NCBI GenBank assembly: GCA_945871085.1 | Contig: CAMBVX010000002.1 | Span: 1 to 64,000, forward strand | Origin: Opitutus sp. GAS368 | Lineage (GTDB): Bacteria > Verrucomicrobiota > Verrucomicrobiia > Opitutales > Opitutaceae | DNA: 64,000 nucleotides | Direction of reading: 5' to 3' | Shown: piece after piece, positions 7,328-15,928 of the stretch | How positions within the stretch are numbered: the stretch's first letter is position 1 | Layout: every line of letters starts with the position of its first letter | Program-made: the position numbers and the translations under genes | The notes under the pieces: generated by a model | What the model was told of the DNA's origin: nothing | Databases searched by the model: none | The model's input: only the letters and a program-made list of their open reading frames with translations

Positions 7328-8635
7328 ATGCCTTCTAATTGGAAATCCCGTGCGGTGTCCGCCGCCGATGCCGTCGCGATCGTCGGTAACGGACACCGTC
7401 TCTTCATTCATGGTGCGTGTGCCACGCCCGCGCCCCTGCTCGAAGCGCTCTGCGCGCGAAAGGACTTGGCTGATGTGTGCCTCTACCACTTGCACACGGC
7501 GGGCCCGGCACCCTTCGCGATGACCGGCCGGGAGCGGGAATTCCGCTCGGTTTCACTCTTTACCGGCGCGCCGCTGCGGCAGGCCATCGCGGAGGATCGG
7601 GCGGACTACATCCCCATTTTTCTCTCGGATATTCCCGGCCTTTTTCTTTCGGGTGCGGTGAAACTCGACGTCGCGTTTCTCCAACTGTCGCCGCCCGACG
7701 CGCACGGTTTTTGCTCGCTGGGCACATCGTGTGATGCCGCCAAGGCGGCGGCAGAGACCGCTCGCGTCGTCATCGCGGAAATTAACGAGCAGATGCCCCG
7801 CACGCACGGCAACAACGTGGTGCCGCTCGATCGGGTTCATGCGTTCGTCGCGACAGACCGGGCGCTCATCGAGCATCACCCGGAGCCCGAGACTGCGGTC
7901 GAAGCGAGGATTGGTGAACTCGTGGCTGACCTCATCGACGACGGTTCCACCTTACAAATGGGTATCGGCGGCATCCCCGATGCGGTGCTCGCGCGCCTTC
8001 ACCAGAAGCGGGACCTTGGGATTCACACCGAGATGTTCTCCGACCGGATTGTCGATCTCGTCGAATCGGGCGCGGTCACCAATCGCCACAAAGTCGTCGG
8101 CGTGGGGCGCATCATCACGAGTTTTATCAACGGCACTCGAAGGCTCTTCGACTTCGTGCACGACAACCCCATGGTCGCATTTTATCCGTGCGACTGGACG
8201 AATGACACGTCGGTGATTCGCAAGAATCCCAAGGTCGTCGCCATCAACTCCGCCATTCAGATCGATCTCTCGGGGCAGGTCTGTGCCGACTCGATCGGGC
8301 ACCGCATCTACTCGGGCATCGGCGGGCAGATGGACTTCATCCGCGGCGCCGCGCTGTCAAAAGGCGGGAAGCCGATCATCGCCCTGCCCTCGCTGGCGGC
8401 CGGCGGAAAAGTTTCTCGGCTGGTCGTGCAGCTCAACGCGGGCGCAGGCGTGGTGACGACCCGCGGCCATGTCCATTGGGTCGTGACTGAATACGGCGCC
8501 GTGAATCTGCACGGTAAGTCGCTGCGGGAGCGGGCCGAGGCGTTGACGTCGATCGCTCACCCGGATTTTCGCGCCGAATTGCGCCGCGAAGTCAGGCAGG
8601 CCCGCAGCTTTCCGCCGAAGCCCGCGCCAGCGTAA
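7328..8635 (+). CDS. Acetyl-CoA hydrolase/transferase family protein
   Basis: 435 residues, typical of the 4-hydroxybutyrate/acetate CoA-transferase family. The N-terminal domain has the glycine-rich LFIHGACATPAPLLEAL and LSPPDAHGFCSLGTSCD; the C-terminal domain has LQMGIGGIPDAVL followed by HTEMFSD, whose Glu235 is the family's catalytic glutamyl-CoA residue. SGIGGQMDFIRGA and the late AGAGVVTTRGHVHWVVTEYG are also conserved. It moves CoA between carboxylic acids such as acetate, butyrate or 4-hydroxybutyrate. It stands alone; an end-product role for acyl-CoAs from MmsA is possible but unproven. Confidence 0.88.
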   Translation: MPSNWKSRAVSAADAVAIVGNGHRLFIHGACATPAPLLEALCARKDLADVCLYHLHTAGPAPFAMTGREREFRSVSLFTGAPLRQAIAEDRADYIPIFLSDIPGLFLSGAVKLDVAFLQLSPPDAHGFCSLGTSCDAAKAAAETARVVIAEINEQMPRTHGNNVVPLDRVHAFVATDRALIEHHPEPETAVEARIGELVADLIDDGSTLQMGIGGIPDAVLARLHQKRDLGIHTEMFSDRIVDLVESGAVTNRHKVVGVGRIITSFINGTRRLFDFVHDNPMVAFYPCDWTNDTSVIRKNPKVVAINSAIQIDLSGQVCADSIGHRIYSGIGGQMDFIRGAALSKGGKPIIALPSLAAGGKVSRLVVQLNAGAGVVTTRGHVHWVVTEYGAVNLHGKSLRERAEALTSIAHPDFRAELRREVRQARSFPPKPAPA

Positions 8636-8795
8636 AATTCCGAGCGACGCGAGTGGTCGTTAGCGGGCGCGTGCGACGAGTGCTTTTCGGTAGCGGCAGC
8701 CGTGACGCTTTTGGGGCTGGGGTGCCCGTTCTTAAAAGCAACGCTCATGCGTTCCGCGCCATGAATCTCCGCTCTTCGCCTTTTTGGACGCCCAC

Positions 8796-9809
8796 TCAGA
8801 CCGCGATGATCGCTTTCAGCACGGCGGGATTTCCGGCGATGTCCCGCGGGAATACGGTGGGCGTTTCGGCCAGTGCGAAGCGGTGCGTGATCCAGGGCCG
8901 CGTGTCGATGCGACCCGCTTCTACGAGGTGGATGATGTCGCGAAAGGTCTGCGGGAGGGCGTTGCGGCTCGCGCAGAGCGTGAGCTCACGCCGGTGGAAA
9001 TTGGGATCGTTGAACGTGACGTCACCTTGAAACAGGCCGACGAAGACGATGCGGCCGCCGTGGGCGACGAGCTCAAAGGTGGCGGCCATCGACGTCGGAT
9101 TGCCGGTGGCGTCGATGACGATGGTGGGCAGGTCGCCGCCGCCAATGGCCTTGAGTTGGGCGGTGGCGTCGGCGCCGGCGATGACGGTGTGGATCACGCC
9201 GAGTTGGTCGCGGCAGAACGCGAGTCGCGTCTCGCTGACATCCATGACGGCGAGCGTCGCGCCGGTAATACGAGCGAACTGGATGACGCTGAGGCCGATG
9301 GGGCCGGCGCCGATTACGAGGACGAAGTCCTGCGACGTGCCTTCGGCCCGCTCAATGGCATGGGCCCCGATGCCGAGAGTTTCGATGAGCGCGAGTTGCT
9401 CGTAGTCGAGTTTCGCGGAGCGATGGAGTTTGTGCGCCGGGATCGCGATGAAGGGCCGCATGCCGCCGTCGCGGTGCACGCCAATGACGTTGAGCGAGGC
9501 GCAGCAGTTGGGTTTGCCGCGGCGGCAGGCGACGCAGTGGCCGCAATTCAGGTAGGGTTCGACGGAGCAGCGGTCGCCGACTTTGAGATCCTGCGGGTCG
9601 CTGCCGGGATCGATCACTTCGACACCGAGCTCGTGGCCGAGGATGCGCGGGTAGCTGAAGAAAGGCTGGTGGCCGGCAAACGCGTGGAGATCCGTGCCAC
9701 AAACGCCGATACGATGGACGCGCACGAGGGCCTCGCCGGGCGCGAGCGTGGGTGTGGGGCCGTCGGTGGTGAGGAATTGGCCGGGTTTTTCGAGGACGAT
9801 TTGGAGCAT
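8796..9809 (-). CDS. Zinc-dependent alcohol/polyol dehydrogenase (MDR family)
   Basis: 337 residues. Catalytic zinc ligands are seen at Cys37 (GVCGTDLH) and His59-Glu60 (LGHE); the structural zinc cluster is Cys89, Cys92, Cys95 and Cys103 or 102 (NCGHCVACRRGKPNCC). The NAD site is VIGAGPIGLS. The family oxidises sugar alcohols, threonine or sugar acids; the GHQPFFSYPRILGHELG stretch resembles L-galactonate/L-idonate-type dehydrogenases, but the substrate cannot be fixed. It lies downstream of an aldo/keto reductase on the same strand, so the two may act on one sugar pathway. Confidence 0.85.
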   Translation of the reverse strand: MLQIVLEKPGQFLTTDGPTPTLAPGEALVRVHRIGVCGTDLHAFAGHQPFFSYPRILGHELGVEVIDPGSDPQDLKVGDRCSVEPYLNCGHCVACRRGKPNCCASLNVIGVHRDGGMRPFIAIPAHKLHRSAKLDYEQLALIETLGIGAHAIERAEGTSQDFVLVIGAGPIGLSVIQFARITGATLAVMDVSETRLAFCRDQLGVIHTVIAGADATAQLKAIGGGDLPTIVIDATGNPTSMAATFELVAHGGRIVFVGLFQGDVTFNDPNFHRRELTLCASRNALPQTFRDIIHLVEAGRIDTRPWITHRFALAETPTVFPRDIAGNPAVLKAIIAV

Positions 9810-9907
9810 GATCTTAAACCGAAAATTTGCGCTAACCTGCGCTGATTAGAACGAGCGCGTGGGGATCGAAATATTAGCGGGGATGAGCGTCGATGAGCGG
9901 TTCTATT

Positions 9908-10861
9908 TTAGGCAATAACCGCGTCCCGGTTTTCTGGGAGGCCGCGGGTGAAGTTGTGGTTGTGGATCGGTTTCAGCAGATCGAGCACCTTGGCCAGCAG
10001 TTCGAAGTCGATCGGTTCGTCGAGGTAGCCGATGTTCTTGCGGATGTTGGCGGGGTTGGCGCTGCCGATGAGCGTCGTCGCGATTCCGGGATGGGTGACG
10101 CAGAATTGCACGGCGAGTTTTACAATGTCGGCACCGACCGATTTACAGTAGTCCACGGCCCGCCGGGCACCGGCGACCATCGCGGGCGGGGCGGGATGCC
10201 ACGTGGGCACGCCGCGTTCGGTGAGCAGGCCCATGCCCGTAGGCGAGGCATTGATAATACCGACATTCTTTTCGCGGAGGTAGGGGACGAGACCGTCGAG
10301 GGCGGTGTCGTTGAGTTCGTAACGGCAGAACGAGAGCACCGTTTCGACGACGCCGGGAGCCGTGCGGTCGAGCACGCCGGGGAATACCTTGAGGGGCAGG
10401 CCCGTAATGCCGATGTGACCGATGCGGCCTTGCTCCCGCAGGCGCACGAGGGCAGGAAGGGTTTCGTCAACGATTTGAGTGAGGTCGGCGAATTCGATGT
10501 CGTGGCACTGGAGGAGATCGATGTAGTCGACGCGAAGGCGGGCGCAGCTCTCGTCCAGGGAACGGGCGACGCGGGCGGCGGAGAAATCGAATTGGCTGTC
10601 GCCGTATTGGCCTATCTTGGTGGCGAGGTAGTAACCGTCGCGGGGGATGCCCTGCAGGGCGCGGCCGAGCACCGTTTCGGCCTTGGTGGCGCCATAGTAG
10701 GGTGCCACGTCGATGAAGTTCATGCCCAGATCGAGGGCGGTGTGAACGGTGCGAATGGCCTCGGCGTCGTCGGTGGCCCGAAACACCCCGCCGAGTGACG
10801 AGGCACCAAAACTGAGCACCGAGACATTAAGGCGGGTGTGGCCGAGTGGGCGGAAATTCAT
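9908..10861 (-). CDS. Aldo/keto reductase, L-galactose/L-fucose dehydrogenase-like
   Basis: 317 residues with the complete AKR tetrad: Asp51 and Tyr56 (FIDVAPYYG), Lys82 (ATKIG) and His120 (LLQCHDIEF). The opening LGHTRLNVSVLSFGASSLG and NIRKNIGYLDEPI near the end are like the plant L-galactose dehydrogenase/bacterial L-fucose dehydrogenase subgroup. It probably oxidises a 6-carbon sugar to its lactone. Followed on the same strand by the zinc alcohol dehydrogenase 98 bp away, with which it may form an operon. Confidence 0.83.
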   Translation of the reverse strand: MNFRPLGHTRLNVSVLSFGASSLGGVFRATDDAEAIRTVHTALDLGMNFIDVAPYYGATKAETVLGRALQGIPRDGYYLATKIGQYGDSQFDFSAARVARSLDESCARLRVDYIDLLQCHDIEFADLTQIVDETLPALVRLREQGRIGHIGITGLPLKVFPGVLDRTAPGVVETVLSFCRYELNDTALDGLVPYLREKNVGIINASPTGMGLLTERGVPTWHPAPPAMVAGARRAVDYCKSVGADIVKLAVQFCVTHPGIATTLIGSANPANIRKNIGYLDEPIDFELLAKVLDLLKPIHNHNFTRGLPENRDAVIA

Positions 10862-10991
10862 AGGGAAGTCGTGATCTTACGCGGGGCGGCGTGGAGCGGT
10901 GACCTCCGGTGAAATGAAGGCGGGTGGCGGGCCCCGGTAACGACGCTTCGCGGCGGTGCCATGAGGCCAAGCATGCTCACGTGCGAGTCGC

Positions 10992-12002
10992 TCAGGGAGC
11001 GCGGAGCACGCGGAGGCTGGCGCGATCCGCCGCGAGGGCGGGGGCTTTTGGTGCGGGGAGCGTGACCTGGCCGGTGGCGGCCCATTCGGTGCCGCGCGCG
11101 AGGGTGACTTGGAAGCCGAGGCCATTCACCGCGTCGACGTAGTGACCAAGTGCGGTGTGGAAGACGCGGCCCTGGCCGTAGGGGATCACCATGAGCATGG
11201 GTTCCTGTTCTTTGGTTTTGTCGGAGAGCGCGGAGGCGAGGACGGTGACGTTTTCGGCGGGTCCGCGTAGGCTATCGTAGAGTTCGTCTTTGGCGTGCAT
11301 CCATTTGGCCGGGAGGCCGCGAAGGATCGGGTGGTCGGGGGTGCTGGCCTCGACGAGGAATTCGTGCTGCGGACCATGGCTGCCACCGCGGCCGGGGGTC
11401 ATATCTTTCGTCCAAGTGGATTGGCGCAGACGCAGGTAAGGGCCGGATTTTTCAGTGCGGCCGCCCCAGCCACCGAGGCCGATCATGGCGTTGTATTCGG
11501 GCCACTCGGGAAAGGAGTTGTTGGCCGCATGATAGGAGACGAAGCCGCCGCCATTTTTCACATACGCGACAAACGCGGTGCGCACCTCAGCGGGCCAGCT
11601 GTCGCCGTTATAGTTGGAGAGGACGACGGCGTAGGGGGAGAAATTCGGGCGCCATTTGGCCCAGAGCGCGGGTGAGGCGGCCTTGTGCGCGGCGACGGCG
11701 GCGGCGTGCTTCGTGAGGCTTTCGGTGTGCGCGGTTTTCTGCGCGGGGGAGGCGTCCTTGGCCATTCTGGGCGCGGCGGGGGCGCTGGCGGGCGTGGTCG
11801 AGACATCGACCGTGAAGCGGCCGGTGTCTTCCAGAATGCGCTTCAGCAGTGGGGTGGTCGCCGCCCACTGGTGGTTGTTTTGGCCGTCGACGATGAGGAC
11901 TTTGATTTTGGCTTGGGCGTGGGCTCCGGCGACGAAGACCACGGCGAGGAAAGCGGCGAAGGCCAGACGGAGAGGGTGCGGTGAATTGAGCAGGTTTTTC
12001 AT
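10992..12002 (-). CDS. Secreted ThuA-domain protein
   Basis: 336 residues beginning with a signal peptide cleaved near VAGAHA|Q (residue 29). The mature part is a ThuA (trehalose-utilisation, class I glutamine-amidotransferase-like) domain: [13 protein letters not shown] at its start, [13 protein letters not shown]-like strand near residue 130, [17 protein letters not shown], and a C-terminal [13 protein letters not shown]. The domain is common in exported proteins of Verrucomicrobiota and Planctomycetota near sugar oxidoreductases. Its biochemical activity is not established. It could act on an external sugar with the two upstream-strand dehydrogenases. Confidence 0.85.
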   Translation of the reverse strand: MKNLLNSPHPLRLAFAAFLAVVFVAGAHAQAKIKVLIVDGQNNHQWAATTPLLKRILEDTGRFTVDVSTTPASAPAAPRMAKDASPAQKTAHTESLTKHAAAVAAHKAASPALWAKWRPNFSPYAVVLSNYNGDSWPAEVRTAFVAYVKNGGGFVSYHAANNSFPEWPEYNAMIGLGGWGGRTEKSGPYLRLRQSTWTKDMTPGRGGSHGPQHEFLVEASTPDHPILRGLPAKWMHAKDELYDSLRGPAENVTVLASALSDKTKEQEPMLMVIPYGQGRVFHTALGHYVDAVNGLGFQVTLARGTEWAATGQVTLPAPKAPALAADRASLRVLRAP

Positions 12003-12329
12003 AGGAGAGGAGGCTTGACGATAGGGGGATGTCGCGGGCGGAAGCCAGCTGGTTTTCGCGGCGAGCGGCGAGTGATGATCGGCGCAGCGAGATTCGCGGA
12101 TGGTCGCTGGGCGCGTGGAGCGGAAAGGGTGCCCCCCGTGCTCGATCCAGCGAGATCGATTGCGGCCCGAGATCGACGACGAAGGAGGCCATACTCAGGG
12201 ACCTTGATATTTGGATTCTATAGTAGCCGCGAGCGCCACCGAGTGGGCGAACCACTCGCTGGCGCTCGGCTACGGTTTCGGGCAAAGTCTGAATCACTGG
12301 GGCCGCAAAATACGTCAGAGGCCTCGAAT
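12003..12329. other. Non-coding gap with one imperfect inverted repeat
   Basis: I see no gene in this gap. It contains an imperfect inverted repeat with arms 12223-12246 and 12252-12273 (gtagccg..gcgcca..gagtgg), which differ by a two-base indel and a few substitutions. No T-tract follows. The gap lies between the ThuA gene start and the RAYT element, so it should contain the ThuA promoter; none is evident by eye. Confidence 0.5.
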
Positions 12330-12353
12330 CACGTCAGATCTTGACTCGTGACA
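12330..12353. repeat. RAYT element, terminal inverted repeat (left)
   Basis: 24-bp sequence of the type cacgtcag-tcttgactc-tgaca. Its inverted partner at 13349-13372 matches at 22 of 24 positions. It overlaps the last codons and stop of the transposase gene. Confidence 0.85.
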
Positions 12354-13317
12354 AAAGTGAAGTGGAGGCCGCTTGCCCTTCTTTGGTCAAGAGGTGTCGG
12401 CGCACAAATTGGCTCGCTGACGCCGGTTGGCCCATCCCGAGGCGCGTCGCCAACCATCGGTTGGACACCGAAGAGCTCTGCTTCATCGCCGCCGCGAGCT
12501 GCACTTTATCGGGATGCGATTTTTGCCGACCGAGTTTGGTGAGATCTATTTTCCCCGCCGTGGCGAAAGCCACGAGGCGTTTCTCCCATGATGCGGCGCG
12601 TTCCGCGCGCACCGTCGCTGGTTCCAGACCCGCAAAGCGCTCCTCGACCGTGCTGCGGTCGGCCATCCCCTGCATGATCTCGGCCTTGAATTTTGCTGCT
12701 CCGACGCACCAGCCCTGGCTGAGCCGCGCTGCCACCAGTATTTTTTTGGACGTTTCGTCCTGCGCCAAGAATTCCAAATAGGTCAGATATTTTTTCCAAC
12801 CCGTCGGCGTGTCATTGAGCCCGCCGGCTTCGTGCAGCAGCACGGATGCATGCAGCCAGGTCGGACGTTTCCGTTCGCAGAATCGGGGCAAGCTGCCCGC
12901 TGAATACTTGATGGCCTGCGCCGGTGGAACGAGGCGGGCGCGAACCGGGTTGAGGTGGATGTAGTGGCACACTTGCGCGAACGCGGGCCCGGGCTCTACG
13001 AGCAACGCCTTGTAGCGGCCCTGAAACGGCCGGCCGACCAACCGGCGCAGGGAGTTGGAGCGGCGAATCCACGTGCCTTGAAGCCACTTCATGCCGTCAC
13101 TGAGGTTTGGCTCGGCAATCTGGACGGCCAAGTGAAAGTGGTTGTTCATTACGACATAGGCGTGGATGCGCCAGTGGAAGCGTTCCGCGGCTTCCGCAAG
13201 CGTCCGTTCGAAGGCCGCCGCCACGCCGGACCCCGCAAAGAGATTCCGCCGGTAGTTTCCCCGGTTGATCACGTGAAAGCATGCTCCCGCATATTCGATT
13301 CTCAAGGGTCGTGGCAT
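12334..13317 (-). CDS. REP-associated tyrosine transposase (IS200-like Y1 family)
   Basis: 327 residues. It opens with MPRPLRIEYAGACFHVINRG, the usual start of RAYT proteins, and has the metal-binding HUH motif as HFH (60-62) in VVMNNHFHLAV, followed by GRPFQGRYKALLV and HYIHLNPVRARLV, where Tyr119 or a nearby Tyr is the likely nucleophile. These single-strand nucleases are thought to spread REP palindromes. The gene sits between 24-bp inverted repeats; its stop codon and last seven residues (LLSRVKI) are encoded by the left repeat. It is longer than the minimal domain; the C-terminal part past residue 200 looks like a DNA-binding tail. The frame is intact. Confidence 0.92.
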   Translation of the reverse strand: MPRPLRIEYAGACFHVINRGNYRRNLFAGSGVAAAFERTLAEAAERFHWRIHAYVVMNNHFHLAVQIAEPNLSDGMKWLQGTWIRRSNSLRRLVGRPFQGRYKALLVEPGPAFAQVCHYIHLNPVRARLVPPAQAIKYSAGSLPRFCERKRPTWLHASVLLHEAGGLNDTPTGWKKYLTYLEFLAQDETSKKILVAARLSQGWCVGAAKFKAEIMQGMADRSTVEERFAGLEPATVRAERAASWEKRLVAFATAGKIDLTKLGRQKSHPDKVQLAAAMKQSSSVSNRWLATRLGMGQPASASQFVRRHLLTKEGQAASTSLLSRVKI

Positions 13318-13348
13318 GCCCCCTGCAATGGCGAAAAACGATCGCTCC

Positions 13349-13372
13349 TGTCAAGAGTCAAGACCTGACGTG
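13349..13372. repeat. RAYT element, terminal inverted repeat (right)
   Basis: Inverted copy of 12330-12353, 22 of 24 positions matching, 32 bp upstream of the transposase start. The pair makes a mobile-looking unit of about 1.04 kb. No target-site duplication is evident, as expected for Y1 enzymes. Confidence 0.85.
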
Positions 13373-13594
13373 TTTGATTCGCTCCGTCGAGCTGGACGCC
13401 CCGCTTCCGTTCCTCGGGCTCGCGAAGAAAAATCAGAACGTGAAATATCCGTAGCGGTAGGGCCGCGGTGAAACTAGGCTCGGTGATTTCGCGGCAGAAG
13501 GATTTTGTCTCACCCCCGTACGGGACATGAGCGGACGGAAGCGGTGAGTTGGTGGTTGAAGATACGGTGCGGAGAAATAGACCGGAGCCGCCCC

Positions 13595-14611
13595 ATGAAA
13601 ATCAATGTTGCCCTGCTACTCGCGCTTTCACCGCTTGGTATTTTCGCCGCCGACGATCCGCCGCATCCGTTTGTCGGCGTGATCGAGCGGCTCGATCCGG
13701 CGTTCGACAAGCTGGTGGCGCCGGGTGCGGCGATGGAAAAACTCGCCGAGGGTTTCCGCTGGTCGGAAGGGCCGACGTGGTATGACGGCGGGGTAATTTT
13801 TTCGGACGTGCTGGCGAACACCGTTTATCGTTGGAAGCCGGGCGCGACGGTGGGCAAGGTGAACGGCGCGGATGTTTTTCTGCGGCCGAGTGGGCTGTGG
13901 AAAGCGACGCCGGGATTTCGCGAGCCGGGGAGCAATGGACTGACGACCGACTCGCAGGGCCGACTGCTCCTCGCGCAGCACGGCGAACGGCAGATCGCGC
14001 GCTTTGAGAAAGGGGTGTTCACGACGATTGCGGATCGGTTTGAGGGCAAACGATTCAACAGCCCCAACGATCTCGCGGTCCACCAGAGCGGGGCGATTTA
14101 CTTTACCGATCCGCCCTACGGTTTGGAAAAGATTGTCGATTCGCCGCTGCGGGAGCTGCCGTATGCGGGCGTTTATCGCGTCGCGACGGACGGCAAGGTC
14201 ACGCTGTTGACGAAGGAGCTCACGTTTCCGAACGGGATTGGATTCTCGCCCGACGAAAAAAAGCTCTATGTGGCGGTGAGCGACTCGAAGGCGACGCGGG
14301 TCGCGGCTTTTGACGTCAAGGCCGATGGCACCCTCGGCGCTGAGCGGACATTCTTCGACGCGCAACCGCGCCGCAAACCCGGCGTGCCGGGACTGTGCGA
14401 CGGCCTGAAAGTTGACCGGGAGGGCAACGTGTGGGCGACGGGTCCGGGCGGCGTAATGGTGATTTCTCCGGCGGGGAAACTTCTCGGTGTGATCAATACG
14501 AATGAGCCGACGGGGAATTGCTGCTGGGGCGATGACGGCAGCACGCTCTACATAACGGCAAATTATTTTTTAGTGCGCGTGAAGACGCTCACCAAGGGCG
14601 CGGGGTGGTAA
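13595..14611 (+). CDS. Secreted SMP-30/gluconolactonase-family protein
   Basis: 338 residues from ATG 13595, which has GGAG eight bases upstream and begins a signal peptide (MKINVALLLALSPLGIFAA). The six-bladed propeller carries the expected metal ligands: Glu58 in SEGPTWY, Asn158 in NSPNDLAV, Asn213 in FPNGIGFS and Asp269 in LCDGLKVD. Family members hydrolyse sugar lactones; exported versions probably act on gluconolactone or related compounds in the periplasm. The lactone products of the nearby aldo/keto reductase would be plausible substrates, although that enzyme has no signal peptide. Confidence 0.87.
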   Translation: MKINVALLLALSPLGIFAADDPPHPFVGVIERLDPAFDKLVAPGAAMEKLAEGFRWSEGPTWYDGGVIFSDVLANTVYRWKPGATVGKVNGADVFLRPSGLWKATPGFREPGSNGLTTDSQGRLLLAQHGERQIARFEKGVFTTIADRFEGKRFNSPNDLAVHQSGAIYFTDPPYGLEKIVDSPLRELPYAGVYRVATDGKVTLLTKELTFPNGIGFSPDEKKLYVAVSDSKATRVAAFDVKADGTLGAERTFFDAQPRRKPGVPGLCDGLKVDREGNVWATGPGGVMVISPAGKLLGVINTNEPTGNCCWGDDGSTLYITANYFLVRVKTLTKGAGW

Positions 14612-14654
14612 GGTGCTTTCACGACGAGCGAAACAGTGGTTTTTTGTAGCAACA

Positions 14655-14708
14655 AGGAGCTTGCTCGCAGGCGATTCACGACGTGAAATCGCCCGCCAGC
14701 AGGCTCCT
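14655..14708. repeat. REP-like inverted repeat (cgcccgc..gcgggctcct family)
   Basis: Arms at 14655-14674 and 14689-14708 are inverted and match at 17 of 20 positions. Same dispersed family as 2349-2424. It lies between the convergent SMP-30 and alpha/beta-hydrolase genes. Confidence 0.65.
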
Positions 14709-14786
14709 CCCACCGAGCGGGTTAAGCTCAGCTTGACGGTAAAATGTCATAAGGCGACGAGAGGCGCCCGGTGCTGAGGCAACGCG

Positions 14787-15830
14787 CTACGGTTTCAACC
14801 AGCGCACAAGCCATTCGCGGGCGGCGACCATGGAGTCGGGATTCACTTTGTGGCCGGTGTTGGGTTGGACGCGGAGCACGAATTTTTCGTCGGCTCCGGC
14901 GGCGTGGTAGGCGGCACGCGCGGCGTCGGCGCAGAGTTGCAGGCCCGGCAAAGGAGTGCGGGCGTCGGTCCCGCCATTGATCGCGAGTAACGGGCGCGGC
15001 GCGATCAGCGGGAGCATGGCGGGGCCGTCGAACGCGCCGTCGATGCCGGGGGCGACGCGCGCATAAAAAGTGCGCACGAAGTCAGCGTCGGGCGTCGCGA
15101 TGCCGGACTCTTTCGCGGCGGTGTTGAAGGCGGCTTGCACGGTGCTGATGCGGGATTGCCAGGAGTTGTTTTCAACGGCCCAACGGAAACTCTGCACGCC
15201 GATGCAGGAGACTGAAACGGCGACGCGCGGATCCGCGGCGGCCGTGAGGTAGGTTTCGATACCACCTTTGGAGAAACCCATGAGGCCGATGCGGCGTGGA
15301 TCGATGTCGTCGCGCGTTTCCAAATAGTCGATCAGGCGCATGACGTCCCACGCGGTATCGAAAAAGAAAGGATGCTCTTGGCCGGTGCGAAACGTGCGGA
15401 GAATCGCGGCGACATATTCGGTGGCTTTGGCGGCTTTTCCACCTTGTGCGCGCGCGCCATGATAGCGGCCGTCGATTGCGACGCCGACGAGCCCAACGCG
15501 AGCGTAGTCCATAAGCAGGGCGCGCTCGGCTTCTTTGTTTCCACCCGTGCCGTGCAGCACGACCACGGCGGGACGACGGGCGGGTGGTGAGGCGGGCGCG
15601 GGAGAGGAAGCTGATTTGACGATGATGCCGGAGACGCGTTGGCCGGCTTCGGTGGCGTAGCTGAACGCGATTTCGACGAGATCGTCCTTGGCGGCGGGGA
15701 TGCCGACTTCGGCTGCGAGCGGCACGCGCGGGCGTTCGAGGAGTTGGAGAAACGCCGTGCGAGAATCAGTGGCGTGGACAGTGCACGCGGTGAGCAAAGC
15801 GAAGGCGGCGAGGGTGAGCCGAGACATCAT
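14787..15830 (-). CDS. Exported alpha/beta hydrolase (dienelactone hydrolase/acetyl-esterase-like)
   Basis: 347 residues. The N-terminus is a signal peptide with a possible lipobox (LTAC, Cys16), although cleavage after VHA at residue 20 is equally readable. The hydrolase has the oxyanion segment VVLHGTGGNKE (90-100), nucleophile Ser187 in MGFSKGG, acid Asp289 in INGGTDARTP and His327 in PNTGHKV. The size and GFSKGG elbow resemble acetyl-xylan-esterase and dienelactone-hydrolase relatives. It probably de-esterifies sugars or polysaccharides in the envelope. It follows leuA on the same strand after a hairpin, so it is probably transcribed separately. Confidence 0.8.
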   Translation of the reverse strand: MMSRLTLAAFALLTACTVHATDSRTAFLQLLERPRVPLAAEVGIPAAKDDLVEIAFSYATEAGQRVSGIIVKSASSPAPASPPARRPAVVVLHGTGGNKEAERALLMDYARVGLVGVAIDGRYHGARAQGGKAAKATEYVAAILRTFRTGQEHPFFFDTAWDVMRLIDYLETRDDIDPRRIGLMGFSKGGIETYLTAAADPRVAVSVSCIGVQSFRWAVENNSWQSRISTVQAAFNTAAKESGIATPDADFVRTFYARVAPGIDGAFDGPAMLPLIAPRPLLAINGGTDARTPLPGLQLCADAARAAYHAAGADEKFVLRVQPNTGHKVNPDSMVAAREWLVRWLKP

Positions 15831-15883
15831 GGTCGCGATTCAGCCGGTGCCGCCGGACGAGCGCAAGCGAGGACGTCCCGAAA

Positions 15884-15906
15884 CCTCCCGGAGCACATCC
15901 GGGAGG
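15884..15906 (-). terminator. Candidate leuA terminator hairpin
   Basis: Read on the minus strand just after leuA: stem cctcccgga/tccgggagg (9 bp, perfect) with a 5-nt loop, followed only by TTT. The short T-tract makes intrinsic termination uncertain. Confidence 0.45.
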
Positions 15907-15928
15907 CAGGAGGGGACCCGAGGCCCGA

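Noticed and set aside
9823-9895. gcgctaacctgcgctgatt-type sequence between the alcohol dehydrogenase and aldo/keto reductase genes
   Set aside because: Looks like a common intergenic repeat, but only one degenerate copy is visible here, so it is not listed as a feature.
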